Below are positions 32,607 through 39,314 of a stretch of 39,314 nt of DNA, one piece after another. Positions within the stretch are counted from its first letter, which is position 1, and each line of letters opens with the position of its first letter. The notes under the pieces are model-generated. The model was not told the DNA's origin and searched no databases. It saw nothing but the letters and a program-made list of their open reading frames with translations. The DNA comes from Oscillospiraceae bacterium (GTDB taxonomy: Bacteria; Bacillota; Clostridia; Oscillospirales; Oscillospiraceae): positions 176,994-216,307 of the forward strand of contig CAJTFN010000009.1 in the NCBI GenBank assembly GCA_910575815.1, given 5' to 3'. The position numbers and the translations under genes are program-made.

Positions 32607-33623
32607 TCAAATCCGGTTTTTGAGGCGGTAGAGCTGGGTCAGAGTGAAAAAGTGCTTCCCCCGCACCAGATTTGCCACCATCTGCTTGTTGGGGCTCAGG
32701 CCCACGGGCTTCAAGGTCCGGATGGCGTGCTGCATTTCCGGCTGGCGGCAGAAGTCCCGAACGGCCTTTTGCCGCTGACGGATGGTCTTTGGGTTGTCCC
32801 TGGCGTACTCATTGCCCACGGCGATGAGCAGCCCCGCCCAGTTGGTGCTCTCCCGCCACTGGGGACGGGCGGCCTCCAGGCCGAAGCGCTCCACCAGGGC
32901 CTCTTTGCGCTCCATGAAGCGGCGGAAGACCTGGGGGAAGTTTTGCATATAGTGATGGGTGGCGGAGGCGTCATGGAGAAAGTAGCGGTAAAGGGGCTGA
33001 TCCGTCACCGCCAGGGAGCGGGCGCTGCAAAAATACTCCAGCACGAAGAGCTCGTCCTCCAAATAGGGCCCGTCGAAGGCGAGATGGGCCTTGCGGATGA
33101 CGTCCGCCGAGAAGAGGTAGCAGACGCTGAACCCGTTGAACACCGGCTGGGTCAGCCGGTCCCCGGTCAGGGGGAGGACAAGCTTCTCCCGGATTTTCTC
33201 CTGGTCAAGGATGCCTGGGGGGAGCTGGCTTTGGACGGTGTGCTTGCCGTCGGGCCAGAGGTAGGTGAGGCCGCAGGCGGCGGTGTCCGTTCCGGACTGC
33301 GCCCGGAGGTTCCACAGGGTTTCCAGGGCCTGGAACTCATAGCAGTCGTCGGAATCCAAAAAGGTGATATAGTCCCCCTTGGCCTCCTGGAGACCCAGAT
33401 TCCGGGCGGCGCTGACGCCCTGGTTTTTCTTCCGGTGGAAGACCCGGACCCGGGGGTCCTTGGCGGCGAATTGGTCGCAAAGGGCAGGGGAACCGTCGGT
33501 GCAGCCGTCGTCCACCAGGAGGAGCTCCCAGTCGGAAAAGGTTTGGCGGGCCATGCTGTCCAGACAGCGGTGCAGGAACTTCTCCGCCTGATAGACGGGA
33601 ACGATGACGGAAATCGAGGGCAT
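32607..33623 (-). CDS. Glycosyltransferase family 2 protein
   Basis: A 338-residue GT-A-fold transferase. The N-terminal domain has ISVIVPVYQAEKFLHRCLDSM, LLLVDDGCTDGSP (Asp38, Asp39) and the nucleotide-sugar DxD-type motif FLDSDDCYEF (89-98). The C-terminal third is less conserved and probably determines acceptor choice. No membrane span. GGGGAGG lies just upstream of the ATG. The polymerase-like gene lies 46 bases downstream, so the two make one unit, probably for cell-surface polysaccharide. Confidence 0.93.
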   Translation of the reverse strand: MPSISVIVPVYQAEKFLHRCLDSMARQTFSDWELLLVDDGCTDGSPALCDQFAAKDPRVRVFHRKKNQGVSAARNLGLQEAKGDYITFLDSDDCYEFQALETLWNLRAQSGTDTAACGLTYLWPDGKHTVQSQLPPGILDQEKIREKLVLPLTGDRLTQPVFNGFSVCYLFSADVIRKAHLAFDGPYLEDELFVLEYFCSARSLAVTDQPLYRYFLHDASATHHYMQNFPQVFRRFMERKEALVERFGLEAARPQWRESTNWAGLLIAVGNEYARDNPKTIRQRQKAVRDFCRQPEMQHAIRTLKPVGLSPNKQMVANLVRGKHFFTLTQLYRLKNRI

Positions 33624-33854
33624 AAGAAACCTCCCCAGGCCGGAGCGCGTCCCATGGGGCGGGTCCGGCGGCGTTCATCCGCGGCGGCGGATAAAGGAAG
33701 GGACCCTCCCGCAGGAAGGTCCCCGGCCTGTATGCCGGCTGGCGGAATATGTAATCATTGTACTCCATTTTTTTCATTAGGTCAACGACTTTTCCACAGC
33801 CAAAAGAGTCCGCGCGGCGAAGCCCCGGAAGCTTGAGACTTCCCCACGGGAGTC

Positions 33855-34016
33855 TCATTGCTCGGAAAACGGCTCGTCCTTGGCGGACTCTTCCAGGAAG
33901 AGCTCTTCCGCCTGCCGTTGGGCTTCCAGAAGAGTTTCCCGCAGCTGGGCCAGGGATTTCTCGGTGTCGGTGACAATGTTGAATAACAACAGATATTCCT
34001 TGGAGATTACGGTCAT
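33855..34016 (-). CDS. Hypothetical 53-residue coiled-coil protein
   Basis: A short frame starting at ATG 34016 with AAAGGAAGAG upstream. The product (MTVISKEYLLLFNIVTDTEK...) is a predicted long helix with heptad-like hydrophobics (LLLF, L, L, L) and an acidic C-terminal end (LEESAKDEPFSEQ). I believe similar short proteins are common in gut Clostridia, but I know of no function. It lies between a glycosyltransferase and a TetR gene. The longer frame upstream of the chosen ATG overlaps AT-rich promoter-like DNA. Confidence 0.6.
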   Translation of the reverse strand: MTVISKEYLLLFNIVTDTEKSLAQLRETLLEAQRQAEELFLEESAKDEPFSEQ

Positions 34017-34404
34017 GGCAGCTCTTCCTTTCTTTACAAAACACAAAATGTAGCTTGCTTCCAGGAGTATCATACACAATATTCGGTAAATAACTTGTCT
34101 GAATTTGTCGAGAGCTCCCGGAAAATGAAAAAATACGGCTACGATAGACAGACCGCCCCTCCGGCGTCCGCTCCCGCCCCGTTCCGGCGGAAACAGAGGC
34201 GGCTTTTGCGGGATGGCCGTGGTCCGGCGCACAAGAATCGCCGGATATTGGCAGACAAAGGAAACATTTTTTCTTCTCAAAAAGCCGGAAATCTTGACGG
34301 GAAGGAAAGGGATAGAGTATGCTTAAGGCGGCGAAAGCGCGTTGTTTCCAGAAAGACGCAAGGCGCGGAAACGGCGCTGCGCGGGCAGAACAGGAGGGGA
34401 CTTT
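34017..34404. other. Intergenic region between the 53-residue gene and tetR
   Basis: No gene supported. A plus-strand promoter TTGACG (34294-34299), 18-base spacer, TATGCT (34318-34323) fits tetR. On the minus strand TATGAT (34069-34074 as ATCATA on the plus strand) may be the -10 for the small gene. Nothing else recognised. Confidence 0.5.
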
Positions 34405-35007
34405 ATGCCGGATTATGAAAACCGAACCAGACAGGGGCTGGACGCCGCGCTGCGGGCGCTGCTGCGGGACAGGCCCCTGGACCAGCTCCGGGTCCGGGAG
34501 CTGACAGAGCACTGCGGGCTCCGGCGGCAGTCGTTCTATTACCATTTCAAGGATGTTTACGATTTGTTCGCCTGGTCCGTCCAGCGGGAGCGGGCGCTGC
34601 TTCTGGAGCGCTGTGAGGAGTGCCTCACCTGGCAGCAGGCTCTGCTGGACCTGATGGACCGGGCGGCCAGGGAGCGGGCGTTTTACAGGGCGGTGCTGGA
34701 CCGGGAGGGCCCGGAGGGCTTGCGGGGGATGATTCCTCTGGACCGGACGCTGGAGGCGGTGCGGCGTTATTACCGGGACCGGGCCGGCATGCTGCCGGAC
34801 CCCGAGACCGAGGAGCGGGAGCGCCGGCGGGACGGGACCGTGCTGCTGGCGCTTCTGGAGAGCTGGATTCGCGGCGGGCTGGCGCTGACGGCGGAGGAGC
34901 TGGTGAACGCCTTGGAACAGACGGTGGCGCGGAGCACGGCGGGAACGGTGTGGCAGACGCTGCGGGAGCGGGGAGAGTGGAACTGGACGGCGGAAGGGCC
35001 TTTTTAA
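34405..35007 (+). CDS. TetR/AcrR family transcriptional regulator
   Basis: A 200-residue regulator. The N-terminal HTH spans LRVRELTEHCGLRRQSFYYHFKDVYDLF (helix-turn-helix at about residues 28-53, with the typical FYYHFK end of the recognition helix). The C-terminal ligand domain resembles the DhaS-like TetR_C subgroup. Start ATG at 34405 follows AGGAGGGG. It is monocistronic and bounded by a strong terminator, with no obvious target gene directly adjacent; it may regulate itself or a distant unit. Confidence 0.9.
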   Translation: MPDYENRTRQGLDAALRALLRDRPLDQLRVRELTEHCGLRRQSFYYHFKDVYDLFAWSVQRERALLLERCEECLTWQQALLDLMDRAARERAFYRAVLDREGPEGLRGMIPLDRTLEAVRRYYRDRAGMLPDPETEERERRRDGTVLLALLESWIRGGLALTAEELVNALEQTVARSTAGTVWQTLRERGEWNWTAEGPF

Positions 35008-35168
35008 AACCGCAAGACCGCGGTGCCGCCATGGAAGCGCCGGGACTTGCCCGGGAAGGGCGGGGGAGTCCCGGAAGGGGGGGAAGGGGCCGCCTTCCCC
35101 AATCCGATGCTTCCGGGAAGGGCCGGAGGGTGTAAAGGCGGATGCCTTCCAGAAGCGGAGAGAGCTGA

Positions 35169-35205
35169 AAAATGAGGACGGGGTTTCCCGTCCTCATTTT
35201 TTATA
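35169..35205. terminator. Strong bidirectional terminator
   Basis: Arms AAAATGAGGACGGG and CCCGTCCTCATTTT around a short GTTT loop, with A run upstream and TTTTTT downstream. Confidence 0.9.
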
Positions 35206-35364
35206 GACCGGTATGTCGAATTTTGTCGAAACCACTGGAGATTGCCGGGCGATGGGACGTGTGCGCTTCGCTTCCGGCAGGGAGAGAAGACCCGGAGTGC
35301 CGACATGATTTGACAATTGTTACAACTGTGTCCAAATTTAGACGTTTTTTGCAAGATTGTCCCT

Positions 35365-35392
35365 TTGGCGAAAGGACGCGCCTATTTATAAT
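35365..35392 (+). promoter_or_regulatory. Promoter for the 112-residue gene
   Basis: -35 TTGGCG (35365-35370), 16-base spacer, perfect -10 TATAAT (35387-35392). The ribosome binding site AGGAG follows at 35404. Confidence 0.55.
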
Positions 35393-35415
35393 CAAACAGT
35401 AACAGGAGTGATGTT

Positions 35416-35754
35416 GTGAAAAAAGTCTGTTATACCGTTGTACTGCAAAGTCAGTTGGGGCCCCGGGCGGGAGAGCTGCTGCTTCAGGAGAGCGCCGGGG
35501 CCATCTCCGGGGAGCTGTGCCTTCTGAGCCGCCGGAACCGTTTTTCCGGCAGCGTGCTGCAAAACGGAAAATACTTGATTTCAGGCGCTTTACGCTCCCG
35601 GGTGGACAAGGAACCCTATGACGCCATTTTCACCGTCCGTCAAGGGCGGCTCTATGGCGGATTGGTGACCCGCCACGGTTGCTGGGATCTCACCGGCGTG
35701 GAGGCGGCGGAGACGTCCCGGGAGGCGGAGCAGCCCGCTGCCGCGGGAACTTGA
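35416..35754 (+). CDS. Hypothetical 112-residue protein
   Basis: A frame beginning at GTG 35416 with AGGAG seven bases upstream. The product starts VKKVCYTVVLQSQLGPRAGE (initiator read as Met) and is beta-strand-rich, with alternating hydrophobics (GELCLLSRRNRFSGSVLQNG, YLISGAL, DAIFTVRQGRLYGGLV), suggestive of a small barrel. The tail is Glu/Ala-rich. No signal peptide or span. It has its own promoter and hairpin terminator and precedes the integrase-like gene. I do not recognise a family. Confidence 0.65.
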   Translation: MKKVCYTVVLQSQLGPRAGELLLQESAGAISGELCLLSRRNRFSGSVLQNGKYLISGALRSRVDKEPYDAIFTVRQGRLYGGLVTRHGCWDLTGVEAAETSREAEQPAAAGT

Positions 35755-35791
35755 GAACTTCGGGAGGCCCTGTGCCGGCCTGAGAGAAATT

Positions 35792-35821
35792 GGCGGATTT
35801 TTCCAAAAGTCCGCCTTATTT
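35792..35821 (+). terminator. Hairpin terminator after the 112-residue gene
   Basis: Arms GGCGGA-TTTT and AAAA-g-TCCGCC (one bulged G) around TCC, followed by TTATTT. It overlaps the upstream edge of the next promoter region. Confidence 0.5.
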
Positions 35822-35825
35822 GCTA

Positions 35826-35840
35826 TACGTTCATAACGTA
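35826..35840. promoter_or_regulatory. Palindrome TACGTT-CAT-AACGTA upstream of the integrase-like gene
   Basis: A perfect 6+3+6 dyad overlaps a TATACG -10-like box (35824-35829), 25 bases before the start codon. An autoregulatory operator is plausible for the DNA-binding protein coded downstream; no other copy is evident in the window. Confidence 0.45.
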
Positions 35841-35864
35841 AGCCGGGAGAGGGGGAGACGGTCC

Positions 35865-37157
35865 ATGGGCAAAGAAGAAAAGGGGAACCGCCTGGACAGG
35901 GTGGCCATGCGCCGTCTCCTGGAGAGGGAGCAGACGGGACCGGAAGCGCTGGTCCTCCGTCTCGCCTGGCTGGAGGGGCTGACGCGGGAGGAGATTGCCG
36001 GGCTGCAATGGGACCAGGTGTCCTTTTTGGACGACCGGCTGGAGCTGCCGGACCGGACGGTTCCCCTGGAGCCGGAGGTGCGGACGCTTCTTTGGCGGCT
36101 CCGGGAGGCCCGGGAGGCTTGGGAGGAGGAAGAGAGGGACCCCCATGTGCTCCTCTCCGCCCGGGGACGGCAGCCCATGCGACTGGAGTCGGTGTCCCGG
36201 TTGGCCCGGCTGGCGTTGGACCGGGGCGGGCTCTCCGGAGTGCGTCTGCTGGATTTGCGCTATGATTGGATACTCCGGTGCCTGGAACAGATGGACTGGC
36301 CGGAGGCCGCCCGGATAAGCGGGGTGGAGGTGGCGACGCTGCGCATCCGCTTCGCGGGCAGCGTAACGGCCCGGAAGACGGCCAGCAAAGCGCCTGGGGC
36401 TCAGGTGGACGAGTTCAAGCTCTGGAAGGTTCTTCAAACAGAGCGGGACACGGTGGCGGGCCTCGCCATGTGGCTGGCGTGGCAGCTGGGATTGCAGGGG
36501 CAGGAGATGATTGCCCTCACCTGGGACCAGGTGGACCTTGAGCGAGGGGTTCTGCTGCTGCCGGACCGGGAGGTGACCCTCACCAGCGCCATACGCCGGC
36601 TTCTGGAGGGAGAACGAAAGCGCCGGAGCCCAGGGGAGGATACGCATGTGCTGTTGACGGAGCAATCCCGAAAGCCGCTGGACTTACCCCGGCTTTCCCG
36701 GCTCACCCGCGCCGCGCTGATTCGGGGCGGGCTGGAGCAGACCTCCCTTCGGGACCTGCGGAAGGACGACGGCAGGGAACTGGAGGACCAGCTGGTTCTC
36801 CAGCTGGTCCTGGAGAAGAACTCTGTCTCTCGAAAAGATGTTTCAGACCTTCTGGGCTTCTCCAAAACCGCCACCTATACCCGGCTTCGCCGCCTGACGG
36901 AGCAGAAGCGTCTGGTGCGGGTGGGCGGAAAATATTACCTTCCCGGCACGGTGGTTCCGCCGGAGCAGCACCGGGAGACCATTGTGGAGTACCTGTCCCA
37001 GGCGGGCTTCGCCTATCGCCAGGATGTGGTGAATCTTCTGCGGATACAACCCAAGCAGTGCAGCTTGGTCCTCCGGCATATGGTGGCGGAGGGTGTTTTG
37101 GTTCAGGTGGGGCAGCGGTATTTTCTCCCCCAGCGGGAAAAACGCAAGGTTGAATAA
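35865..37157 (+). CDS. Tandem degenerate tyrosine-recombinase-like protein with two C-terminal winged helices
   Basis: A 430-residue protein with internal duplications. Module 1 (about 30-135) and module 2 (about 198-300) align throughout: EGLTREEIAGLQWDQV with LGLQGQEMIALTWDQV, then RLELPDRTVPL with VLLLPDREVTL, HVLLSARGRQP with HVLLTEQSRKP, and VRLLDLRYD with TSLRDLRKD. The pattern is that of the tyrosine recombinase catalytic core (TGLRxSEL...WxD, HxLR), but the first Arg is replaced by Thr or Gln, the HxLR box loses its His, and no Tyr nucleophile is evident. Residues 313-361 and 374-423 are two similar winged helices, each ending in a KYYLP or RYFLP strand. It is probably a DNA-binding regulator rather than a recombinase. 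The ATG at 35865 follows GGGGGAG. Confidence 0.75.
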   Translation: MGKEEKGNRLDRVAMRRLLEREQTGPEALVLRLAWLEGLTREEIAGLQWDQVSFLDDRLELPDRTVPLEPEVRTLLWRLREAREAWEEEERDPHVLLSARGRQPMRLESVSRLARLALDRGGLSGVRLLDLRYDWILRCLEQMDWPEAARISGVEVATLRIRFAGSVTARKTASKAPGAQVDEFKLWKVLQTERDTVAGLAMWLAWQLGLQGQEMIALTWDQVDLERGVLLLPDREVTLTSAIRRLLEGERKRRSPGEDTHVLLTEQSRKPLDLPRLSRLTRAALIRGGLEQTSLRDLRKDDGRELEDQLVLQLVLEKNSVSRKDVSDLLGFSKTATYTRLRRLTEQKRLVRVGGKYYLPGTVVPPEQHRETIVEYLSQAGFAYRQDVVNLLRIQPKQCSLVLRHMVAEGVLVQVGQRYFLPQREKRKVE

Positions 37158-37170
37158 AACAGAAAGAGGA

Positions 37171-37250
37171 AACGGCAGGCGTTCGGGACCTGGGGCATGG
37201 CACTTCGCCAAAGGGAGGTCCTGGTTTTGGATGCCTGCCGTTCTTGTTGG
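37171..37250 (+). ncRNA. Nested stem-loop structure after the integrase-like gene
   Basis: Perfect ten-base outer arms AACGGCAGGC (37171-37180) and GCCTGCCGTT (37233-37242), an inner pair GGACCT/AGGTCC (37186-37191, 37216-37221) and an apical TGGC/GCCA hairpin, followed by TTCTTGTT. It could be an elaborate terminator or a structured RNA. Only base pairing supports this. Confidence 0.45.
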
Positions 37251-37371
37251 CGTTGTGGAAAAAGCAGGGTGTCGAAAATGGGAAAATTTGGCCTGTGTTA
37301 CGCTCTTCCGGCAAATGGCCCCAACCAAATGGATGGCAATTTTCAGTTCGGTTAAAAGGCCGGAAAAAGCC

Positions 37372-37400
37372 TTGTCACGCAGTTTTTTTCCTGTTAGATT
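37372..37400 (+). promoter_or_regulatory. Strong promoter of the S-layer gene
   Basis: -35 TTGTCA (37372-37377), 17-base spacer with a T-run, -10 TAGATT (37395-37400) preceded by TGT (extended -10). The leader is about 137 bases, with local hairpins around 37455-37485 and an ideal AAGGAGG before the start codon. A long stable leader is common for abundant S-layer transcripts. Confidence 0.7.
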
Positions 37401-37543
37401 GCAGTTGCGGACGGCGGAAGAAGCGGCGAGGAGCCAATTCCAGGCTTGATGTGGGATCGGCTAGCCCCGACACGAATCCTGGAGGGGGCTTGCGAGGCGC
37501 GGAGGCCGAACGGACCGCAAATATTTGAAGGAGGAATATTCGC

Positions 37544-39314
37544 ATGAAGAAATTCCTGTCCCTGGTTCTTGCGATGATTATGACCATGTCTTTGGTCACG
37601 ATCAGCGCGGGAGCCACCGAGTACAAGGATCTCACCGACAAGGATGAGATCAAGTACGAGGAAGCAGTTGCCGTTCTGAACCGGATCGGTGTCATCACCG
37701 GTTACCCGGACGGCAGCTTCCAGCCCGAGACGGAGCTGACCCGTGGCGCGGCTGCCAAGATCATCGTCTCTCTGATGATCGGCCCCGACGCTGCTGCGGC
37801 TCTGCCCAACACCAGCAGCCCCTATCCCGACGTTCCCGCCGGCCACACCTTCGCGGGCGTCATCGGCTTCTGCAAGACCAAGGGCTACATCAGCGGCTAC
37901 GGCGATGGCAACTTCAAGCCCGCCGGCACCCTGACCGGCTATGCATTCGCGAAGATGCTGCTGGGCGCCCTGGGTTACAGCAGCGACATCGAGCGCTTCA
38001 CTGGCTCCGGCTGGACGATGAACGTTGCCAACATCGGTAACGTGGCCGGCCTGTTCGACCGGATCAGCTTCGATGGCGCGGCGGCTGTCACCCGTGACGA
38101 GGCCTGCCAGCTGGCTCTGAACACCCTGAAGGCCACCATGGTGACCTACGGCGGTACCTCCCTGGTGAATGGTTCCACTGGTTCCTACACCATCCAGGGC
38201 ACTCAGGCCACTCCCCGCACCAGCAACAACCGCGACATCAACGCCAACATCGGCCGTAAGGACTGGTACGGCGGCAACAACCAGGGTTCCGACTACCTGA
38301 CTCTCGAGTTCGGTGAGGAGCACTTCAAGGACCTGCGTCTGGAGCACGATCGTTATGATCCCGCTCACGACGACTTTGGCCGTCCCTCCAACGAGTGGAG
38401 CTACAAGAAGGTCACCATCGGCACCTTCCCCCTGCCCGCCGACTTCACCTTCACCACTCAGGTTGCCCACATTGAAGATACCGACGGCACCAAGGAGAAG
38501 GCCCTGGGCCTGCGCAACTATGACTTGGTTGCTGACGGCGGTTACTCCATCTGGAACGGCTGGGGCAACAACAATGCCAACAACCGTCCCACCATCCTTG
38601 ATGACTACACCACCACTCTGTGGCAGAACGGCGAGGAGATCGAGGACTTCTTCAACGACAAGAAGGTTGCCAACATCGCTGACTTCACCGATAACGGCAC
38701 TCTCGTCGAGGTCTATGTCTCCTACGTTGACGCTGACTGGATCACCGACGTTGTCGTTGTCCAGACTCAGATGATGGAAGTCGACAAGGTCGGCTCCGAC
38801 TATGTCTCCCTGGCTACCATTAAGCCCGATGCGCAGGGCCATCCCAGCGAGACCGTTGCGGACGGCAAGACTGCCAACATCGGCTTCAACCTGTCCCCCA
38901 TTCACGTTGCCATCGCCCAGGTGAAGGATACCAACGAGGATTGCTACGACATCCTTAAGGATCTGAAGTCCGGCGACAAGGTTGCGGTCGTTCCCGTGAC
39001 CACTGACAACGGCAAGACCTGGGAGGCCGCTGAGGTTTACGTTCCCGAGACCGTTACCGGCTCTCTGACCCGTGTGGATACCTATGGTATCGGCAAGGAT
39101 ACTGATGACAAGCGCGGTGCGATCGAGATCACCGTTGGCGGTACTTCTTACAAGATCGCTGACTGGAACAAGGACATGTGGGGCATCAACGCTGCCGATA
39201 TCAAGTCCACCCGCAAGGATGTCACCCTTCTCATGGACAAGTATGGCAATGCCATGCTGATCAACGACAAGGGCGCCACCAGCAACTTCATGGTTATCGG
39301 CAACTACTACCAGG
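37544..39314 (+). CDS. S-layer homology domain protein, probable major surface protein (3' end outside window)
   Basis: The frame is open to the window end (590 codons). Residues 1-24 are a signal peptide (MKKFLSLVLAMIMTMSLVTI...SAGA). Three SLH motifs follow at about 26-80 (YKDLTDKDEIKYEEAVAVLN, YPDGSFQPE), 92-145 (YPDVPAGHTFAGVIGF, YGDGNFKP) and 150-196, then a beta-rich, Asn/Asp/Thr-rich ectodomain. The codon usage is more biased to GTT, ACT and similar codons than its neighbours, in line with very high expression, and the RBS is ideal (GAAGGAGG). It anchors to secondary wall polymer and probably forms the surface lattice. No known catalytic domain is seen in the visible part. Confidence 0.93.
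   Translation, partial: MKKFLSLVLAMIMTMSLVTISAGATEYKDLTDKDEIKYEEAVAVLNRIGVITGYPDGSFQPETELTRGAAAKIIVSLMIGPDAAAALPNTSSPYPDVPAGHTFAGVIGFCKTKGYISGYGDGNFKPAGTLTGYAFAKMLLGALGYSSDIERFTGSGWTMNVANIGNVAGLFDRISFDGAAAVTRDEACQLALNTLKATMVTYGGTSLVNGSTGSYTIQGTQATPRTSNNRDINANIGRKDWYGGNNQGSDYLTLEFGEEHFKDLRLEHDRYDPAHDDFGRPSNEWSYKKVTIGTFPLPADFTFTTQVAHIEDTDGTKEKALGLRNYDLVADGGYSIWNGWGNNNANNRPTILDDYTTTLWQNGEEIEDFFNDKKVANIADFTDNGTLVEVYVSYVDADWITDVVVVQTQMMEVDKVGSDYVSLATIKPDAQGHPSETVADGKTANIGFNLSPIHVAIAQVKDTNEDCYDILKDLKSGDKVAVVPVTTDNGKTWEAAEVYVPETVTGSLTRVDTYGIGKDTDDKRGAIEITVGGTSYKIADWNKDMWGINAADIKSTRKDVTLLMDKYGNAMLINDKGATSNFMVIGNYYQ

Larger units (their letters stand above)
35008..35415. other. Intergenic region after tetR
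   Basis: GC-rich, with no gene to 35168, then a terminator at 35169-35205. From 35295 it becomes AT-rich with TTGACAATTG sequence and a short palindrome ACAATTGT, typical of regulated promoter DNA, before the promoter at 35365-35392. Confidence 0.5.

Noticed and set aside
33700..33723. Hairpin GGGACC/GGTCCC as terminator of the 53-residue gene
   Set aside because: Six-base stem with a long loop, far from the gene and without a clear T-tract.
35790..35864. TTG start adding 25 residues to the integrase-like protein
   Set aside because: It would lie within a hairpin and the promoter/palindrome region; ATG 35865 has GGGGGAG upstream.

Overview
The window reads as a stretch of chromosome from a GC-rich, anaerobic, endospore-forming member of the Clostridia, most likely an Oscillospiraceae-type gut bacterium. 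The evidence is spoVAD, S-layer homology (SLH) proteins, strong AGGAGG-type ribosome binding sites, a YgeY/YgeW/carbamate kinase cluster, an electron-transfer flavoprotein subunit, and the palindromic intergenic repeats that such genomes often carry. No rRNA, tRNA, insertion sequence or CRISPR array was seen. Family names come from sequence recognition only; no search was run.

Layout, left to right. (1) 1-3470: the 3' end of etfA, then a unit of thrH, a 48-residue membrane peptide and a DUF1015 gene, followed by a divergent pair of small genes (a ribbon-helix-helix protein and a 60-residue protein). (2) 3475-10008: a catabolic island with a PLP-dependent enzyme and a PAS/HTH regulator on the minus strand, divergent from ygeY, a purine/nucleoside-type deaminase, ygeW and carbamate kinase. 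It resembles the purine/urate-type degradation clusters of gut anaerobes and would end in ATP from carbamoyl phosphate. (3) 10062-11840: a secreted SLH-CAP protein. (4) 12095-19056: branched-chain amino acid synthesis, with two acetohydroxyacid synthase pairs and ilvC. It is preceded by an Ile/Leu/Val-rich leader peptide and a strong intrinsic terminator, which together look like a ribosome-mediated attenuator. Two unrelated small genes (GIY-YIG-like and DUF1877) lie between the two synthase pairs. (5) 19078-20804: DUF815 AAA+ ATPase and DUF523. (6) 20968-26765: a siroheme module with a sulfite/nitrite reductase, a FecCD-type ABC importer and a fused siroheme synthase. (7) 26798-28706: a MATE efflux pump with its MarR regulator and a clear operator/promoter. 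(8) 28782-30836: an orphan spoVAD and an AIM24-family gene. (9) 31046-34016: an O-antigen-ligase-like polymerase, a family 2 glycosyltransferase and a small protein. (10) 34294-39314: a TetR regulator, a hypothetical protein, an unusual protein made of two degenerate tyrosine-recombinase-like modules plus two winged helices, and the start of a highly expressed S-layer protein that runs off the window.

The observations most worth following are the ilv leader-peptide attenuator (12095-12427) and the 2+2 duplicated integrase-fold/winged-helix protein (35865-37157) next to the S-layer gene. The YgeY/YgeW cluster that carries a different PLP enzyme where DpaL/YgeX would be expected comes next.
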